The notes under the pieces: generated by a model
Database searches by the model: none
Told to the model about the DNA's origin: nothing
What the model saw: only the letters and a program-made list of their open reading frames with translations
Position numbers and translations under genes: made by a program
Shown here: positions 1 through 8,644 of the stretch, piece by piece
Position numbering within the stretch: position 1 is the first letter of the stretch
Layout of the letters: each line of letters opens with the position of its first letter
Assembly (NCBI GenBank): GCA_016207165.1
Contig: JACQQD010000008.1
Location: 1-64,000, forward strand
Reading direction: 5' to 3'
From: Microcaldota archaeon
GTDB lineage: Archaea > Micrarchaeota > Micrarchaeia > Norongarragalinales > Norongarragalinaceae
DNA length: 64,000 nt

Positions 1-551
1 CTCACCAGCAGAGACGGCAGAATGAGGCTCAAGCTAACGACTTTAGCCGACAAGCCGAGAAGTGTTGCATGGCCAGCGTCAGTTCGTGCCGTGAGGTGTC
101 AGGTTAAGTCCTGCAACGAACGAGATCCCCGTCCACAGTTGCAAACATTCAAGCAATTGGGTGTGCACTCTGTGGAGACTGCCCGCGTTAAGCGGGAGGA
201 AGGAGGGGGCGACGCTAGGTCTGTATGGCCTGAACCTGCTGGGCCACACGTGGCATACAATGGCCCGGACAATGGGCTCCGACCCCGAAAGGGGAAGGCA
301 ATCTCCGAAACCGGGCCTCAGTTCGGATTGCGGGCTGAAACTCGTCCGCATGAAGCTGGAATGGCTAGTAATCGCGTGTCATCATCACGCGGTGAATAAG
401 TCCCTGTTCCTTGCACACACCGCCCGTCAAGCCATCCAAGCGGGGTTTTAATGAGGCTTTCGTGTTGAGCGGAAGTCGAGTTAGAGCTTCGTGAGGAGGG
501 TTAAGTCGTAACAAGGTAACCGTAGGGGAACCTGCGGTTAGATCACCTCCT
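1..551 (+). rRNA. 16S ribosomal RNA, 3' part
   Basis: The window opens inside 16S rRNA. Conserved 3'-domain blocks are recognisable: the GCAACGAACGAG region, the ACACACCGCCCGTC block and the AAGTCGTAACAAGGTAACC block. The gene ends at GATCACCTCCT, which contains the anti-Shine-Dalgarno sequence, so mRNAs here can use GGAGGTGAT-type ribosome sites (seen before S27e and the thermosome). The 5' part lies outside the window. ORFs in this stretch are shadows. Confidence 0.97.
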
Positions 552-771
552 ATTGGTTGGGAGAACCCCATGCCTTTTGGAGAGTCAACTCAATTCCTTT
601 GGGTTTGCAACCGAGATGATTCGGTTGGTTCGGGGCAATCCGGTTACCGGGTTGCGCCGTCCACTCTGCAATTTACAGAGCCTGCATAAACGACTCGGCG
701 AGAGTTGAACGCATCGTTCAATCCTCGGGGTGGGTGGGGGTTGTCGTCAAGACAACTTCCTTCGCTCAAGA

Positions 772-844
772 GGGCTCGTGGCGCAGTTGGTAGCGCGCGT
801 GATTTGCAATCACGAGGCCGCGGGTTCGAATCCCGCCGAGTCCA
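772..844 (+). tRNA. tRNA-Ala(TGC) in the 16S-23S spacer
   Basis: A 73-nt cloverleaf: acceptor GGGCTCG paired with CGAGTCC, D-arm GCGC/GCGC, anticodon stem CGTGA/TCACG around loop TTTGCAA (anticodon TGC), T-arm GCGGG TTCGAAT CCCGC, discriminator A. A tRNA-Ala between 16S and 23S is the classical euryarchaeal arrangement. CCA is not encoded. Its last 17 nt plus one flanking T recur about 138 bp downstream (see the overlapping element). The remaining spacer (552-771 and 984-1231) holds no gene that I can see; it presumably contains the rRNA processing stems. Confidence 0.97.
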
Positions 845-983
845 TGAACCTTTTCTTTTGGGAAAGAAAAGCTTCACCAAAAGAAAACGGACTTGGTGGA
901 CCTCCGTGGAACGGGGGTCAGGGGTTACCAAGGACTGGGGGGCGGAGCCCCGCGGTCCGGGTTCTGAATCCCGCCGAGTCCAT
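828..983 (+). mobile_element. tRNA 3'-end element 1 (at tRNA-Ala)
   Basis: Direct repeats of 18 nt (GAATCCCGCCGAGTCCAT) lie at 828-845 and 966-983. The first copy is the end of the functional tRNA-Ala, the second is a detached tRNA 3' end. The 120 bp between them are non-coding. They contain a 9-bp A/T hairpin (850-871), a block GGGGTTACCAAGGACTGGGG shared exactly with element 4, and a G/C hairpin at 932-958 with GGA loop and one mismatch. The distal copy is followed by TTTAG, like a natural tRNA terminator. This suggests the distal copy is the ancestral end and the proximal one arrived with the element. No ORF is present. Confidence 0.75.
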
Positions 984-3187
984 TTTAGTCAAGTACCGAT
1001 GCAAACGGCATTCGGTCATGGGCTAATGTGATTGGAGTTGGTGTCAAAGCCGGTTCCGGTTGTTTGAACCTTCGGGTTTGAATGCGGTTTCCGACGAACC
1101 GTTTCCTTTGGGAAACGAGGTTGGAATTCAAGCGTGGATTGTTTCGCACCTTTTTGGGTGGGAAGCGGATTTCGTGAAGCGGTAGTAGGCAAGAGACAAA
1201 ATATTCTCCGAATGTTTTCACTGGAGGAATTAGCTTTTACGAAACCACCCAGTGGATGGTTCGGCTTGGACAGCGATGAAGGGCGTGGCAAGCTGCGATA
1301 AGCCTCGGCGAGGAGCATGCATCCCGCGAACCGAGGATTCCCGAATTTACCCCGCGAGGGGAGCGTACCCGCTGAACTGAAATATCTTAGTAGGCGGAGG
1401 AAAAGAAATCAACCGAGATGCCGCGAGTAAGGCGACTGAAACCGGCTTTAGCGCAAACCGAATTCCTGCCGTAAGGTAGGTAAAGATGTGGTGTTTGGGC
1501 GCTTTCTTTAACGCGAGACGGCGAGTTGAACTGCGTTGGAATACGCGGCGATACACGGTGATAGCCCGGTAGGCGAAGTCGTTTCGGGTGGAAGGCGTTC
1601 CAGAGTAACGTGTCCTGGTTTGGGCACGCCAATGCGGGAGCATTAACTTCCAACGCTAAATATACTCCAAGACCGATAGCGAACAAAGTACCGAGAGGGA
1701 ACACTGAAAAGCAGCCCGGGAGGGTTGTGAAAAGTGCCTGAAATTGGGTGGTGACAGCGAAGACGCGGCATGAAAGGGCTTCGAGCCCAGTGTTGCGTCA
1801 TCCTTCTTGAAGCAAGAGCCAAGGAGTTTACGATAGTGGCAAGCATTGTGCATAGCGAAAGCGAATCGCGCGCAACGCCGCAAGGCGCCAGGCGCGCCGT
1901 CTTCATGGGCGGGAAGTCACTGTTGTAAGACCCGAAGCCAAAGCGATCTATACGCGAACAGGGTGAAGCCGTCCTTCCGGATGGTCGAGGCCCGCAACCC
2001 GTATTGGTCTAACCATTGGGGTGATTTGCGCATAGGGATGATAGGTCATTCGAGCTTGGCGATAGCGGGTTCCCATCGAAGTGAACCGCAGTTCAGCCTC
2101 ACCCGAGGTTGGTATCGTGTAGAGCCACCGATTTGGTGGAGCGGGGGAGAAATCCCTCACCACCTTGTCAAACTCCGAAGACGATACCGCCGTAGACGGT
2201 GGGAGTTGGGGGCATGAGTTAAGCGCGTGTCCCGAGGGGGGAACGACCCGTACTCACGTTAAGGTCCCAAAGTGTGGTCTAAGTGTAAACTCAAGATGTT
2301 TTGAATCTCAGACAGTGGGGAGGTAGGAACAGAAGCTGCCATCCTTTAAACAACGCGTAACAGCGGACCCATCAAGGTTTAAAGCATCGCAAACTGTCGG
2401 GACTCAAGACCACCACCGAAACGTGGGCGCCGTTTCTGAATAGGAACGGATCGAGTAGATGGGCGTACGGCTTGGGTAGAAGCGGGGGCGTGAGTTCCCG
2501 TGGACCGGGTTGTAACGAAGATCTTGGTGCTAGTAACAGCTATTCCAGGTGAGAGTCCTGGACGTCGGAAGGGCAAGGTTTTCTTGGCAACGTTCGTCGG
2601 CCAAGAGTTAGTCGATCCTAACCCGTAACGTAACCGTGTAGGGGAAAGGGAAAGGCGTTAATATTCGCCTACCTTGCAGGTAGGTGCGGCAACGCAAGGC
2701 GTGCATCTGACGCTTGGGGATAAGTCCAGCCGGTGTATCCGGTTTAAGCCGAATAACGCAAAGAAGTCTTGTTGTAAGGAGCATTTGCGTAAGCGGCGAA
2801 TGGCCCCGCAAGGGGTTGGACTGAATCCCAAAGTCCATGAAAAGGGTGCATGCAGCGATCCTGCAAGATCGTACCAAGAACCAGTACAGGTGCCCCTGGC
2901 AGAAAAAGCCAAGACGTGTCGGGAGAACTAAGGCAAGGGAACTCGGCAAAATAGCCCCGTGCCTTCGGTAGAAGGGGTGCCTACTTTTTTTCCTGGGATT
3001 TATTTCAGGGGGATTAGTAGGTCTCAGTGACAAGGGGACATCGACTGTTTACCAAAAACATAGGTCGCTGCCAAGTGGAAACGCTGTGTACAGCGGCCGA
3101 CGCCTGCTCACTGCCAGTATCTGAAACCGCTTTTCAAGGTGGCGAAGGACTGGTAAAGAGCGGGAGTAACTCTGACTCTCTTAAGGT

Positions 3188-3490
3188 AAACTACGATTGC
3201 CTTATCAAAATTTGGCCATATGCTGGAAAACCTGAGTATCCCACGCTACCACCGGCCACGAGGTGTCTGAACCTTAAAAAAGTTCTGGCACCGAGGGGTC
3301 TGTGGTGACAATGTGTTGGGTGCAGGCAATCAGCAGGAAAGACTGGATCATTTTCCAGAATCCTCAGAGACTGAACGCCAGACACGAAGGAATTCGTGAA
3401 GTTACAGTCCGACCCATGCAGCGATGCATGGAGGCCCACAGAAATGATCGGGCCCCGCATTGTTTTTTTTTTTTGCGAGTAACAAACGTG
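3188..3490 (+). ncRNA. Group I intron in 23S rRNA (site near E. coli 1923)
   Basis: The intron interrupts the universally conserved CTTAAGGT|AGCG stretch, the same neighbourhood as the Chlamydomonas I-CeuI intron. The 5' exon ends in T (3187). Its TAAGGT pairs with internal guide GCCTTA to give P1 with the required U.G pair. Core elements follow: P4 strands TGCTGG and CAGCA, the R element CAGAGACTGAACG, the S element AAGTTACAGTCCGACC (P7 pairing GACT/AGTC), P8 as CACGAA-GGAA-TTCGTG, and P9 as CCATGCA-GCGA-TGCATGG with a GNRA loop. The last intron base is G. A long T-run sits near the 3' end. There is no homing endonuclease ORF, so it is a minimal ribozyme. Group I introns in archaeal rRNA are known but uncommon; the exact subgroup is not assigned. 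Confidence 0.9.
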
Positions 3491-4213
3491 AGCGTAATAC
3501 CTCGCCGCTTTATTGGCGGCTTGCATGAATGGCGTAACGAGTGTCCTACTGTCCCTGCCTTAGACCTGGTGAACCTACTTCTCGGTGAACATGCCGGGGA
3601 ATTCTAGGGGGAAACGAAGACCCCATGGAGCTTAACCGCAGCTTGTTGTTGCGACGCGGTTGATGGATCAAAGCGTAAGCAGGAGCCGTTATGTCGTTCC
3701 TTCTGGGGAACGGATAGGCGAAAGTGTGACACTGCTATTTGTTGACTGCGTTGCTCACTCTCCTTTGGGGGAGGACAGCGGCAGGTGGGCGGTTTGACTG
3801 GGGCGGTACGCCTTCGAGAAAATAACAAAGGCGCTCAAAGCTTGACTCAATCCGGTCAGAAATCGGATGTAGAGGGTTAAAGACAAACGTCAGGCTGATG
3901 GTGACCATAAAAAAATTGGTCGCCGGCACGAAAGTGGGACTTAACGAACAACAGTGTGCCCGTTAATGGGGCCCTGTTCTGACAGACAAGCTACCCTGGG
4001 GGTAACAGGCTTGTCGCGTGCGAGAGTTCATATCGACCACGCGGTTTGGTACATCGCTATCGGCTCGGCTTATCCTGGCGGTGCAGGAGCCGCCAAGGGT
4101 TGGGTTGTTCATCCATTAAAAAGCCACGTTAGTTGGGTTCAGAACGTTGCGAGACAGTTCGGTGGCATCTCCTAGAATTGTTTTGTCGTCTGAGGGTAAG
4201 GTTCCCTAAGTAC

Positions 4214-4395
4214 ACGGGTTTCTTGGCCAGCTGCTTTTTCCTGAAAGCGGCGTTTTTTTTCCTTGAACAGGATGGCATTTTGACTGTATGGAATGAAGGA
4301 ATGTCAACAGTTCACAGGTTCACGTGCCAAGGGACTCGGCTTAAGAGAGATGGAACCTTATTAGGATAATTTCCGTTTTCGGGTGGTAAGTTTCA
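4214..4395 (+). other. Unexplained insertion in the 23S sarcin-ricin loop
   Basis: The helix 95 flanks are recognisable: GGTTCCCTAAGTAC before and GAACGGGGAATCGGCGCC after. The universally conserved loop, normally AGTACGAGAGGAAC, is not contiguous; about 180 nt separate its two halves. I could not identify a convincing group I core or bulge-helix-bulge motif, and simple joining of the flanks does not restore the loop exactly. It may be a second intron of unclear type, or a sequencing/assembly problem. Boundaries are approximate. Confidence 0.5.
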
Positions 4396-4716
4396 CTCGA
4401 TGAACGGGGAATCGGCGCCTCTAGTGTGCCGGCTCTCTACAGGGATGCCGGGTAGCCACGCGCTAAATGGATAAGTCCTGAAAGCATCTAAGGGCGAAGC
4501 CATACCCAAAACGAGACGACTTAGGTCGCCCGCAGCAGACGGGTTTGATAGAACGGACGTGTAATGCCGGAGCGCAAGCGACGGCTTCAGCGAACCGTCA
4601 CTAAAGGCCAACTTTTGATTCTCCATTAAAACGCTTGGACGAATGTCTTGTCTTCTTGCCTGCCACCGCTCGAAAAAATTCCGCTTTTTTCGCGCTTTCC
4701 AAATGGTTTGTCGGGT

Positions 4717-5007
4717 TTACGGCTTGGATTGCCGTTCGTCGTATTCGCGTTTCAGTCTTTCGGCTTCCTGGTTTTCGAGTTTCCCAGTCAATGCTTCCAT
4801 GGCGCGTTCCAAGGCGTTCAAGTGCATGTCGGCCACGCGTTCCTGGGAGTGCTTGTGGATTGCACTTAGGGCTTCCTGTTCAGAAATGAGTTGATGCCGG
4901 ACGAGCAGGTCAAGCGCTTTAATCAGGCTTTGCGGCTTCTGTTTAAGCATGCGTCCCGCTTGGTCGATGTACCGGATTTCAGTCACGGTGGGCCTTACTT
5001 TCGTCAT
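4717..5007 (-). CDS. Small hypothetical protein, helical
   Basis: A 96-residue protein without a family I recognise. It is predominantly charged and helical, with a heptad-like C-terminal half rich in Glu, Arg and Leu, suggesting a coiled coil; no membrane segment or signal. It is divergent from the ogt gene, with a 43-nt A/T-rich gap (TTAAATTTTTT) that can hold promoters for both. Confidence 0.6.
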   Translation of the reverse strand: MTKVRPTVTEIRYIDQAGRMLKQKPQSLIKALDLLVRHQLISEQEALSAIHKHSQERVADMHLNALERAMEALTGKLENQEAERLKREYDERQSKP

Positions 5008-5050
5008 GTGTTGGCATTAAATTTTTTGCGTCTTTTAAGATGTTGCATCC

Positions 5051-5368
5051 ATGGTTTCCTCTTTTTTCAAGCGCGTGTGGGCATTGTGTGCAAAAATCCC
5101 GGAAGGACGTGTTTCCACGTACGGCGTGATCGCCCGGAAACTGCGTTCCAAGGCGTTTCGGGCGGTGGGCCACGCGTTGAATCAAAACCCTCACGGCTTT
5201 ATTCAGGGAAACAAAAAGGTGCCGTGCCACCGAGTGGTGTGTTCGGACGGATCGTTGGGGGGCTTTGCCCATGGAACGACGGCCAAGAAAAAACTGTTGG
5301 AAAAAGAGGGCGTGCGCGTGTACAACGGCCGCGTCGTGGATTTTGAAAACAAGCTTTTCCGTTTCTAG
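5051..5368 (+). CDS. ogt: O6-alkylguanine-DNA alkyltransferase domain protein
   Basis: At 105 residues this is only the C-terminal DNA-binding/active-site domain of the MGMT family. The active-site motif PCHRVV (Cys about residue 59) is intact, preceded by the winged-helix block IPEGRVSTYGVIA. The family moves the alkyl group from O6-alkylguanine in DNA to its own cysteine in a single-turnover repair; proteins lacking the N-terminal domain can also be alkyltransferase-like, but those replace Cys with Trp. ATG follows an A/T-rich promoter. The stop overlaps that of the convergent neighbour by 4 nt. Confidence 0.93.
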   Translation: MVSSFFKRVWALCAKIPEGRVSTYGVIARKLRSKAFRAVGHALNQNPHGFIQGNKKVPCHRVVCSDGSLGGFAHGTTAKKKLLEKEGVRVYNGRVVDFENKLFRF

Positions 5369-6102
5369 TTGACTTGGCACTGGTTTTCGATGCACTGGAT
5401 TCGGTTCGGCATGCGGCAAGCTTCGTTTTGCTTGCATAGCACTTGCGCAAAGCCACGGTTGCCTTCGGAAAACGCGTAATAAGCTTGGCACAACCGCATC
5501 TCTGGCCGGCATTCGGAATCCATGCATGCGTGGGCGCATTGGGGGTTGAGTTGGGTTTCCAGCACGCAGTCGGAATCGGTTTGGCAGTATTGGCTATAGA
5601 TTCCGTTGCGTTTATCTTCGGGTTGGGTGTTTGGTTCGTTTTCTGCCTTTGACACCGTGAGTATGGCCCGGTACTGGTTTTTTGGTACGGGCTTTCCCGT
5701 TTCAGGGTAGGGTTCAAGCGTTTGCAGGATGACGTGGTACCCCAGCACGTCTTTTTCGGCCGCTTCCGGTTTACCGGCGCGCGCCGTCAGGTTGAACGTT
5801 TGGTAAACTCCGGATAAGGCCAGATTCAGTTCGACGGTGGCCTGCCCTTCCCAGACGCACGCGATGTTGGGGCCGGAGGGACAGCGCGAGTCCTCCGTCA
5901 CGCCAAGGAACTCCAATGTGGGTGCTCCCAGTTTGCCTTCGTCAAACGAGGCTATTTGGCCGGGACTCAAGTTGAATGGCTTGCCAAAATCGACGAAGAC
6001 TTGGTCGGAAGGCGGTTGCGTTGGCGTGCTTCGAGTCGTGGTTTGAAGGCAGCCCACGGCAACGAGCGTGAAAATGCCCCACATGAGGAACTGGTTTTTC
6101 AT
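5365..6102 (-). CDS. Predicted secreted lipoprotein, Cys-rich C-terminus
   Basis: Starting at the internal ATG (residue 23 of the longest ORF), the protein opens with a short signal peptide ending in the lipobox-like VAVGC, followed by a Thr/Pro-rich linker. This points to a lipid-anchored protein on the cell surface. The middle is predicted beta-rich. The C-terminal ~80 residues contain about ten cysteines, suggesting a disulfide-stabilised module. No named family is recognised. It is a single gene convergent with ogt. Confidence 0.7.
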   Translation of the reverse strand: MKNQFLMWGIFTLVAVGCLQTTTRSTPTQPPSDQVFVDFGKPFNLSPGQIASFDEGKLGAPTLEFLGVTEDSRCPSGPNIACVWEGQATVELNLALSGVYQTFNLTARAGKPEAAEKDVLGYHVILQTLEPYPETGKPVPKNQYRAILTVSKAENEPNTQPEDKRNGIYSQYCQTDSDCVLETQLNPQCAHACMDSECRPEMRLCQAYYAFSEGNRGFAQVLCKQNEACRMPNRIQCIENQCQVN

Positions 6103-6190
6103 GTCGTTGCGTTGAGCGGAAACAAGGCTAAAAAGCCTTCGCGTGCACTGGTTTAGTTCGCCAATCAAGACGGTTTTCTTTTCGTGGAGG

Positions 6191-6211
6191 TTTTCTTTTC
6201 ACAAAAGAAAA
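6191..6211 (+). repeat. A/T hairpin before tRNA-Pro
   Basis: A perfect 9-bp stem (TTTTCTTTT / AAAAGAAAA, 3-nt loop) ends 5 nt before tRNA-Pro. A near-identical hairpin (CTTTTCTTT / AAAGAAAAG) lies 5 nt after tRNA-Ala at 850-871. It could be a terminator for the upstream lipoprotein region or part of the tRNA-associated repeat system. Confidence 0.5.
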
Positions 6212-6216
6212 GGTCC

Positions 6217-6289
6217 GGGGGATTGGGGTAGCCTGGCATCCTACGGCCTTGGGGTGGCCGCGACCTGAGTTCGAATCTCAGATCCCCCA
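6217..6289 (+). tRNA. tRNA-Pro(GGG)
   Basis: A 73-nt cloverleaf: acceptor GGGGGAT/ATCCCCC, the D-arm GGGTAGCCTGGCATCC typical of archaeal tRNA-Pro, anticodon stem CGGCC/GGCCG around TTGGGGT (anticodon GGG), T-arm CTGAG TTCGAAT CTCAG, discriminator A. It is uninterrupted. Its 3' end is repeated 134 bp downstream by element 2. Confidence 0.95.
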
Positions 6290-6426
6290 TTTTGTTCGCG
6301 CGCTAGCCGGGGGTCGAGGCGGTTGATCCTTGCGATGTTGCCACGGGCAACATCGCTTCCAAACGTTGCGTGCCAAGGGGGCGGAGCCCCCTGGGGCGAC
6401 CGTTGCGAATCTCAGATCCCCCATTT
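6272..6426 (+). mobile_element. tRNA 3'-end element 2 (at tRNA-Pro)
   Basis: A 21-nt direct repeat (CGAATCTCAGATCCCCCATTT) lies at 6272-6292 and 6406-6426; the first copy completes tRNA-Pro. The 113-bp interior is non-coding. Its left part (TTCGCG..CTAGCCGGGGGT) closely matches the left part of element 5. A GATGTTGCC-loop-GGCAACATC hairpin lies mid-unit. At 6372-6397 is a G/C hairpin with GGA loop, followed by GGGGCGACCGTT, which is shared with element 3. Confidence 0.75.
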
Positions 6427-6444
6427 GACCATCAAAGGGGCCTA

Positions 6445-6464
6445 GCAAGTCCGTAAGGACTTGC
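6445..6464 (+). terminator. Hairpin after element 2
   Basis: A perfect 8-bp stem GCAAGTCC-GTAA-GGACTTGC lies about 20 nt beyond the distal tRNA repeat. It could end the tRNA-Pro/element transcript. There is no T-run directly after it, so termination is inference. Confidence 0.4.
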
Positions 6465-6609
6465 GGGTCCCACTAGTCGTTTGCGACTTGTGAAAGAACT
6501 CGGTTTTCCCTATTCTGGTCGGCTTTACCCCTTTCTATTTTTTCGGTTTCTAGTTTTTTGGCGGGTTCGTTCCCGAAGCGTTTTATTTGTTCGCGTTAAA
6601 CGTTGCTGG

Positions 6610-6918
6610 ATGTTCCGGTTGAAGCTTCCGCGCGTGGTGAGTGTCAAGCAGAAGACGTTGACGGGTTCCGAACGCGAGGAAGGGTATTTTCAGTCTTTTT
6701 TTTCCGAGGCCAAGTCGTTTCTGACGGATCATGAGGTTCGTATACTGATTTTGTGGGCCATTGTTTCGCCGTCCGCCGCCATTGCGTACTTGATTTGGAA
6801 GAAATACGAGAAGCTCAAGTGGCTGGCGGTGGTCTTGTTCGTCGTCAGCATTTTTCAGTTCGTGGGCCAGTGGGGCGGCGTGGCGTGGGCCGTCGGCCGA
6901 ATATTCGGGGTGTACTAG
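6610..6918 (+). CDS. Small membrane protein
   Basis: I prefer the ATG at 6610 over the longer ORF start because a TATA-like GTTTTATTTG lies about 30 nt upstream and the upstream codons are low-complexity. The 102-residue protein has a basic N-terminal stretch, then two hydrophobic segments (about 50-66 and 76-97) separated by a short basic loop. Family not recognised. Convergent with the slipin gene, overlapping by 4 nt. Confidence 0.6.
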   Translation: MFRLKLPRVVSVKQKTLTGSEREEGYFQSFFSEAKSFLTDHEVRILILWAIVSPSAAIAYLIWKKYEKLKWLAVVLFVVSIFQFVGQWGGVAWAVGRIFGVY

Positions 6919-7682
6919 CGTTTCTTTACGAATTGGACGAGTGCGTCCAACACTTCGCTGGGCGTGGTGAATATTTTCGTAATGCTTTTCTCGCCGCCCA
7001 GGCTATTGATGGTCTGCAGCATTCGGATGTGAAGTCCTCCGGGTACCGCGGAGAGGACTTTAGCGGCCTTGGCCAGACTCTTGGCGGCTTCCAACTCTCC
7101 GGAGGCCTTGATGATGACGGCGCGTTTCTCGCGTTCGGCCTCAGCCTCTTTGGCAATCACGCGGACGAGTTCCGGCGGGAGTTGGATGTCTTTGACTTCG
7201 ACGTTGTCGATGCGTACGCCCCATTGGTTGGCGTTGCGGGCGATGATTTCCTGTATGCGTTTGGAGATGCGTTCGCGCTGTCCCAGTAGGTCGTCCAGGG
7301 TCGTCTCGCCGACGACTTCCCGGAGGCTGGTTTGCGCGATTTGGGTGGTGGCGTAGGCGTAGTCTTCCACGTTGATGATCGCGCTTTTGGGCTCCGTCAC
7401 GCGGTAGTAGATGACGGCGTCAATTTCCACGGACACGTTGTCCTTGGTCATCGTGTCCTGCTTGGGAATCGCAATGACGTTGGTGCGCACGTCCACGCGT
7501 TGGAAGGATTGGATCAAGGGGATTACGACGTTGAGTCCAGGGTCCATGACGTGGGAGAACCGGCCGAGGGTGAACTTGACGCCGCGCTCGTATTGGGCGA
7601 CGATTTTGATGGAGAACAAGGCAAGAAGAAACAGCAGGGACGCGACCCAGAACAATCCCAAAATGAATCCAAGCAACGCCAT
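6915..7682 (-). CDS. Slipin / stomatin-like SPFH protein, copy 2
   Basis: A 255-residue membrane-anchored SPFH (band 7) protein: one N-terminal transmembrane segment (about 5-27), then the band-7 domain with hallmark stretches (FTLGRF, MDPGLNVVIP, VDVRTNVI, DAVIYYRV) and a helical tail. Such proteins form oligomeric cages or microdomains on the cytoplasmic side of membranes. It is the second of two tandem slipins with a 6-nt gap, so the two are co-transcribed and may hetero-oligomerise. The usual partner NfeD is not adjacent. Confidence 0.9.
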   Translation of the reverse strand: MALLGFILGLFWVASLLFLLALFSIKIVAQYERGVKFTLGRFSHVMDPGLNVVIPLIQSFQRVDVRTNVIAIPKQDTMTKDNVSVEIDAVIYYRVTEPKSAIINVEDYAYATTQIAQTSLREVVGETTLDDLLGQRERISKRIQEIIARNANQWGVRIDNVEVKDIQLPPELVRVIAKEAEAEREKRAVIIKASGELEAAKSLAKAAKVLSAVPGGLHIRMLQTINSLGGEKSITKIFTTPSEVLDALVQFVKKR

Positions 7683-7688
7683 ATTTTT

Positions 7689-8432
7689 TCACTTCTTTTT
7701 CATTCCCGTGTAATTCTTGATGATGTCCAAAGGCACAAAGAACGTGACTTGGTTGGAGGGGTCTGAAGCGATGTCGTTGAGGCTTTGAAGAGTCCGGAGA
7801 TTCAGCGCGCCTTCTTGCTTGTTCAGCAGGGTGGCGGCTTGGCTGAGCACGTGGGAGGCCTGCGCTTCGCCGTCGGACCGGATGATGGTGGCGCGTTTGA
7901 CGCGTTCGGCTTCGGCGGCCTTGGCCATGACGCGCTTCATGTCTTCAGGAAGCTCCACGCGTTTGAGTTCCACGGCCTCGACTTTCACGCCCCAGGGGTC
8001 GGTGGCTTCGTCGACGATGATGCGGATTTTCTCGGAAATCTTGTCGCGTTCCGACAGGACTTGGTCTAGGGTGACTTCGCCGACGGCGTTGCGCATGGTG
8101 GTTTGCGCGAGTTGCGCGGTGGCGTACGCGAAGTCGCGCACTTCAATGACGGATTCCTCGGCGTTGACGATCTTGTAGTACAGAACCGCGTCGACTTTCA
8201 CGGAGATGTTGTCGCGGGTGATGGCTTCCTGGGAGGGTACGTCAAACACGCGGAGGCGCATGTCGACTTTGTTGCTCCACTCGATGAGGGGAATGATGAA
8301 GTTGAGGCCCGGCATGAGGGTACGGCTGTATTTTCCGAGGCGGAACACGACGTGTTTCTCGTACTCGTACACGACGCGAACGGAAAAAACGAGGATGGCC
8401 AGGGCCGCGACGGCGAGAATGTCCAGGACCAT
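7689..8432 (-). CDS. Slipin / stomatin-like SPFH protein, copy 1
   Basis: I chose ATG 8432 over the GTG three codons upstream: a TATA-like TTAAAAACGG lies about 25-30 nt before it, fitting leaderless transcription. The 247-residue protein has an N-terminal membrane helix and a full band-7 domain (FRLGKYSR, LMPGLNFIIPLIEW, VDAVLYYKIV), followed by a helical tail. It is clearly paralogous to the downstream copy in the same two-gene operon. Confidence 0.9.
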   Translation of the reverse strand: MVLDILAVAALAILVFSVRVVYEYEKHVVFRLGKYSRTLMPGLNFIIPLIEWSNKVDMRLRVFDVPSQEAITRDNISVKVDAVLYYKIVNAEESVIEVRDFAYATAQLAQTTMRNAVGEVTLDQVLSERDKISEKIRIIVDEATDPWGVKVEAVELKRVELPEDMKRVMAKAAEAERVKRATIIRSDGEAQASHVLSQAATLLNKQEGALNLRTLQSLNDIASDPSNQVTFFVPLDIIKNYTGMKKK

Positions 8433-8539
8433 GGGTAGCACTACGGGGGCGCCGTTTTTAAGCCGTCCGGTTTTTTTATCGGGTTTTTGCAGGCTGGCTG
8501 TCGGTGTTTTAATAAAACGCTGAGCACTTTTATTGCACG

Positions 8540-8644
8540 GGGCCCGTAACTCAGCCTGGACAGAGTGCCTGCCTTCTAAGCTCGCTTTAAGCGAAAGCGT
8601 GCGAAGCCAGCAGGAAGTCGAGGGTTCAAATCCCTTCGGGCCCG
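8540..8644 (+). tRNA. tRNA-Arg(TCT) with 30-nt intron
   Basis: The acceptor GGGCCCG pairs with CGGGCCC, discriminator G. D-arm ACTC/GAGT, anticodon stem CCTGC/GCAGG, loop CTTCTAA giving anticodon TCT, T-arm GAGGG TTCAAAT CCCTT (last pair G.T). A 30-nt intron (8579-8608) sits at the canonical archaeal position 37/38 and contains a GCTTTAAGCGAAAGC stem. Removal by the tRNA splicing endonuclease is expected. The tRNA 3' end is duplicated 155 bp downstream (element 3). Confidence 0.95.

Larger units (their letters stand above)
1232..4606 (+). rRNA. 23S ribosomal RNA (contains insertions)
   Basis: The gene runs from the archaeal-type 5' block CCACCCAGTGGATGG to the 3' block AGCGAACCGTCACTAA; the exact ends are approximate. 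Domain V landmarks are present, including the GGGGTAACAGGCTTGT region and GGTTTGGTACATCGCTATCGG. At about 3.37 kb it is longer than a usual 2.9-3.0 kb archaeal 23S. The excess is explained by a 303-nt group I intron (3188-3490) and a further insertion of about 180 nt in the sarcin-ricin loop. No 5S gene follows; 4607-4716 holds nothing I recognise. Confidence 0.95.

Noticed and set aside
828-983. Reading the duplicated tRNA 3' end as a split (half) tRNA gene
   Set aside because: The complete tRNA is directly upstream, and no matching 5' half accompanies the detached 3' end.
3302-3607. ORF overlapping the group I intron as a possible homing endonuclease
   Set aside because: It has no LAGLIDADG or other endonuclease motif and runs out of the intron into the 23S exon.
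22-4626. Many ORFs of 60-140 codons across 1-4.6 kb
   Set aside because: They lie inside 16S, tRNA-Ala and 23S rRNA and are translated by chance.
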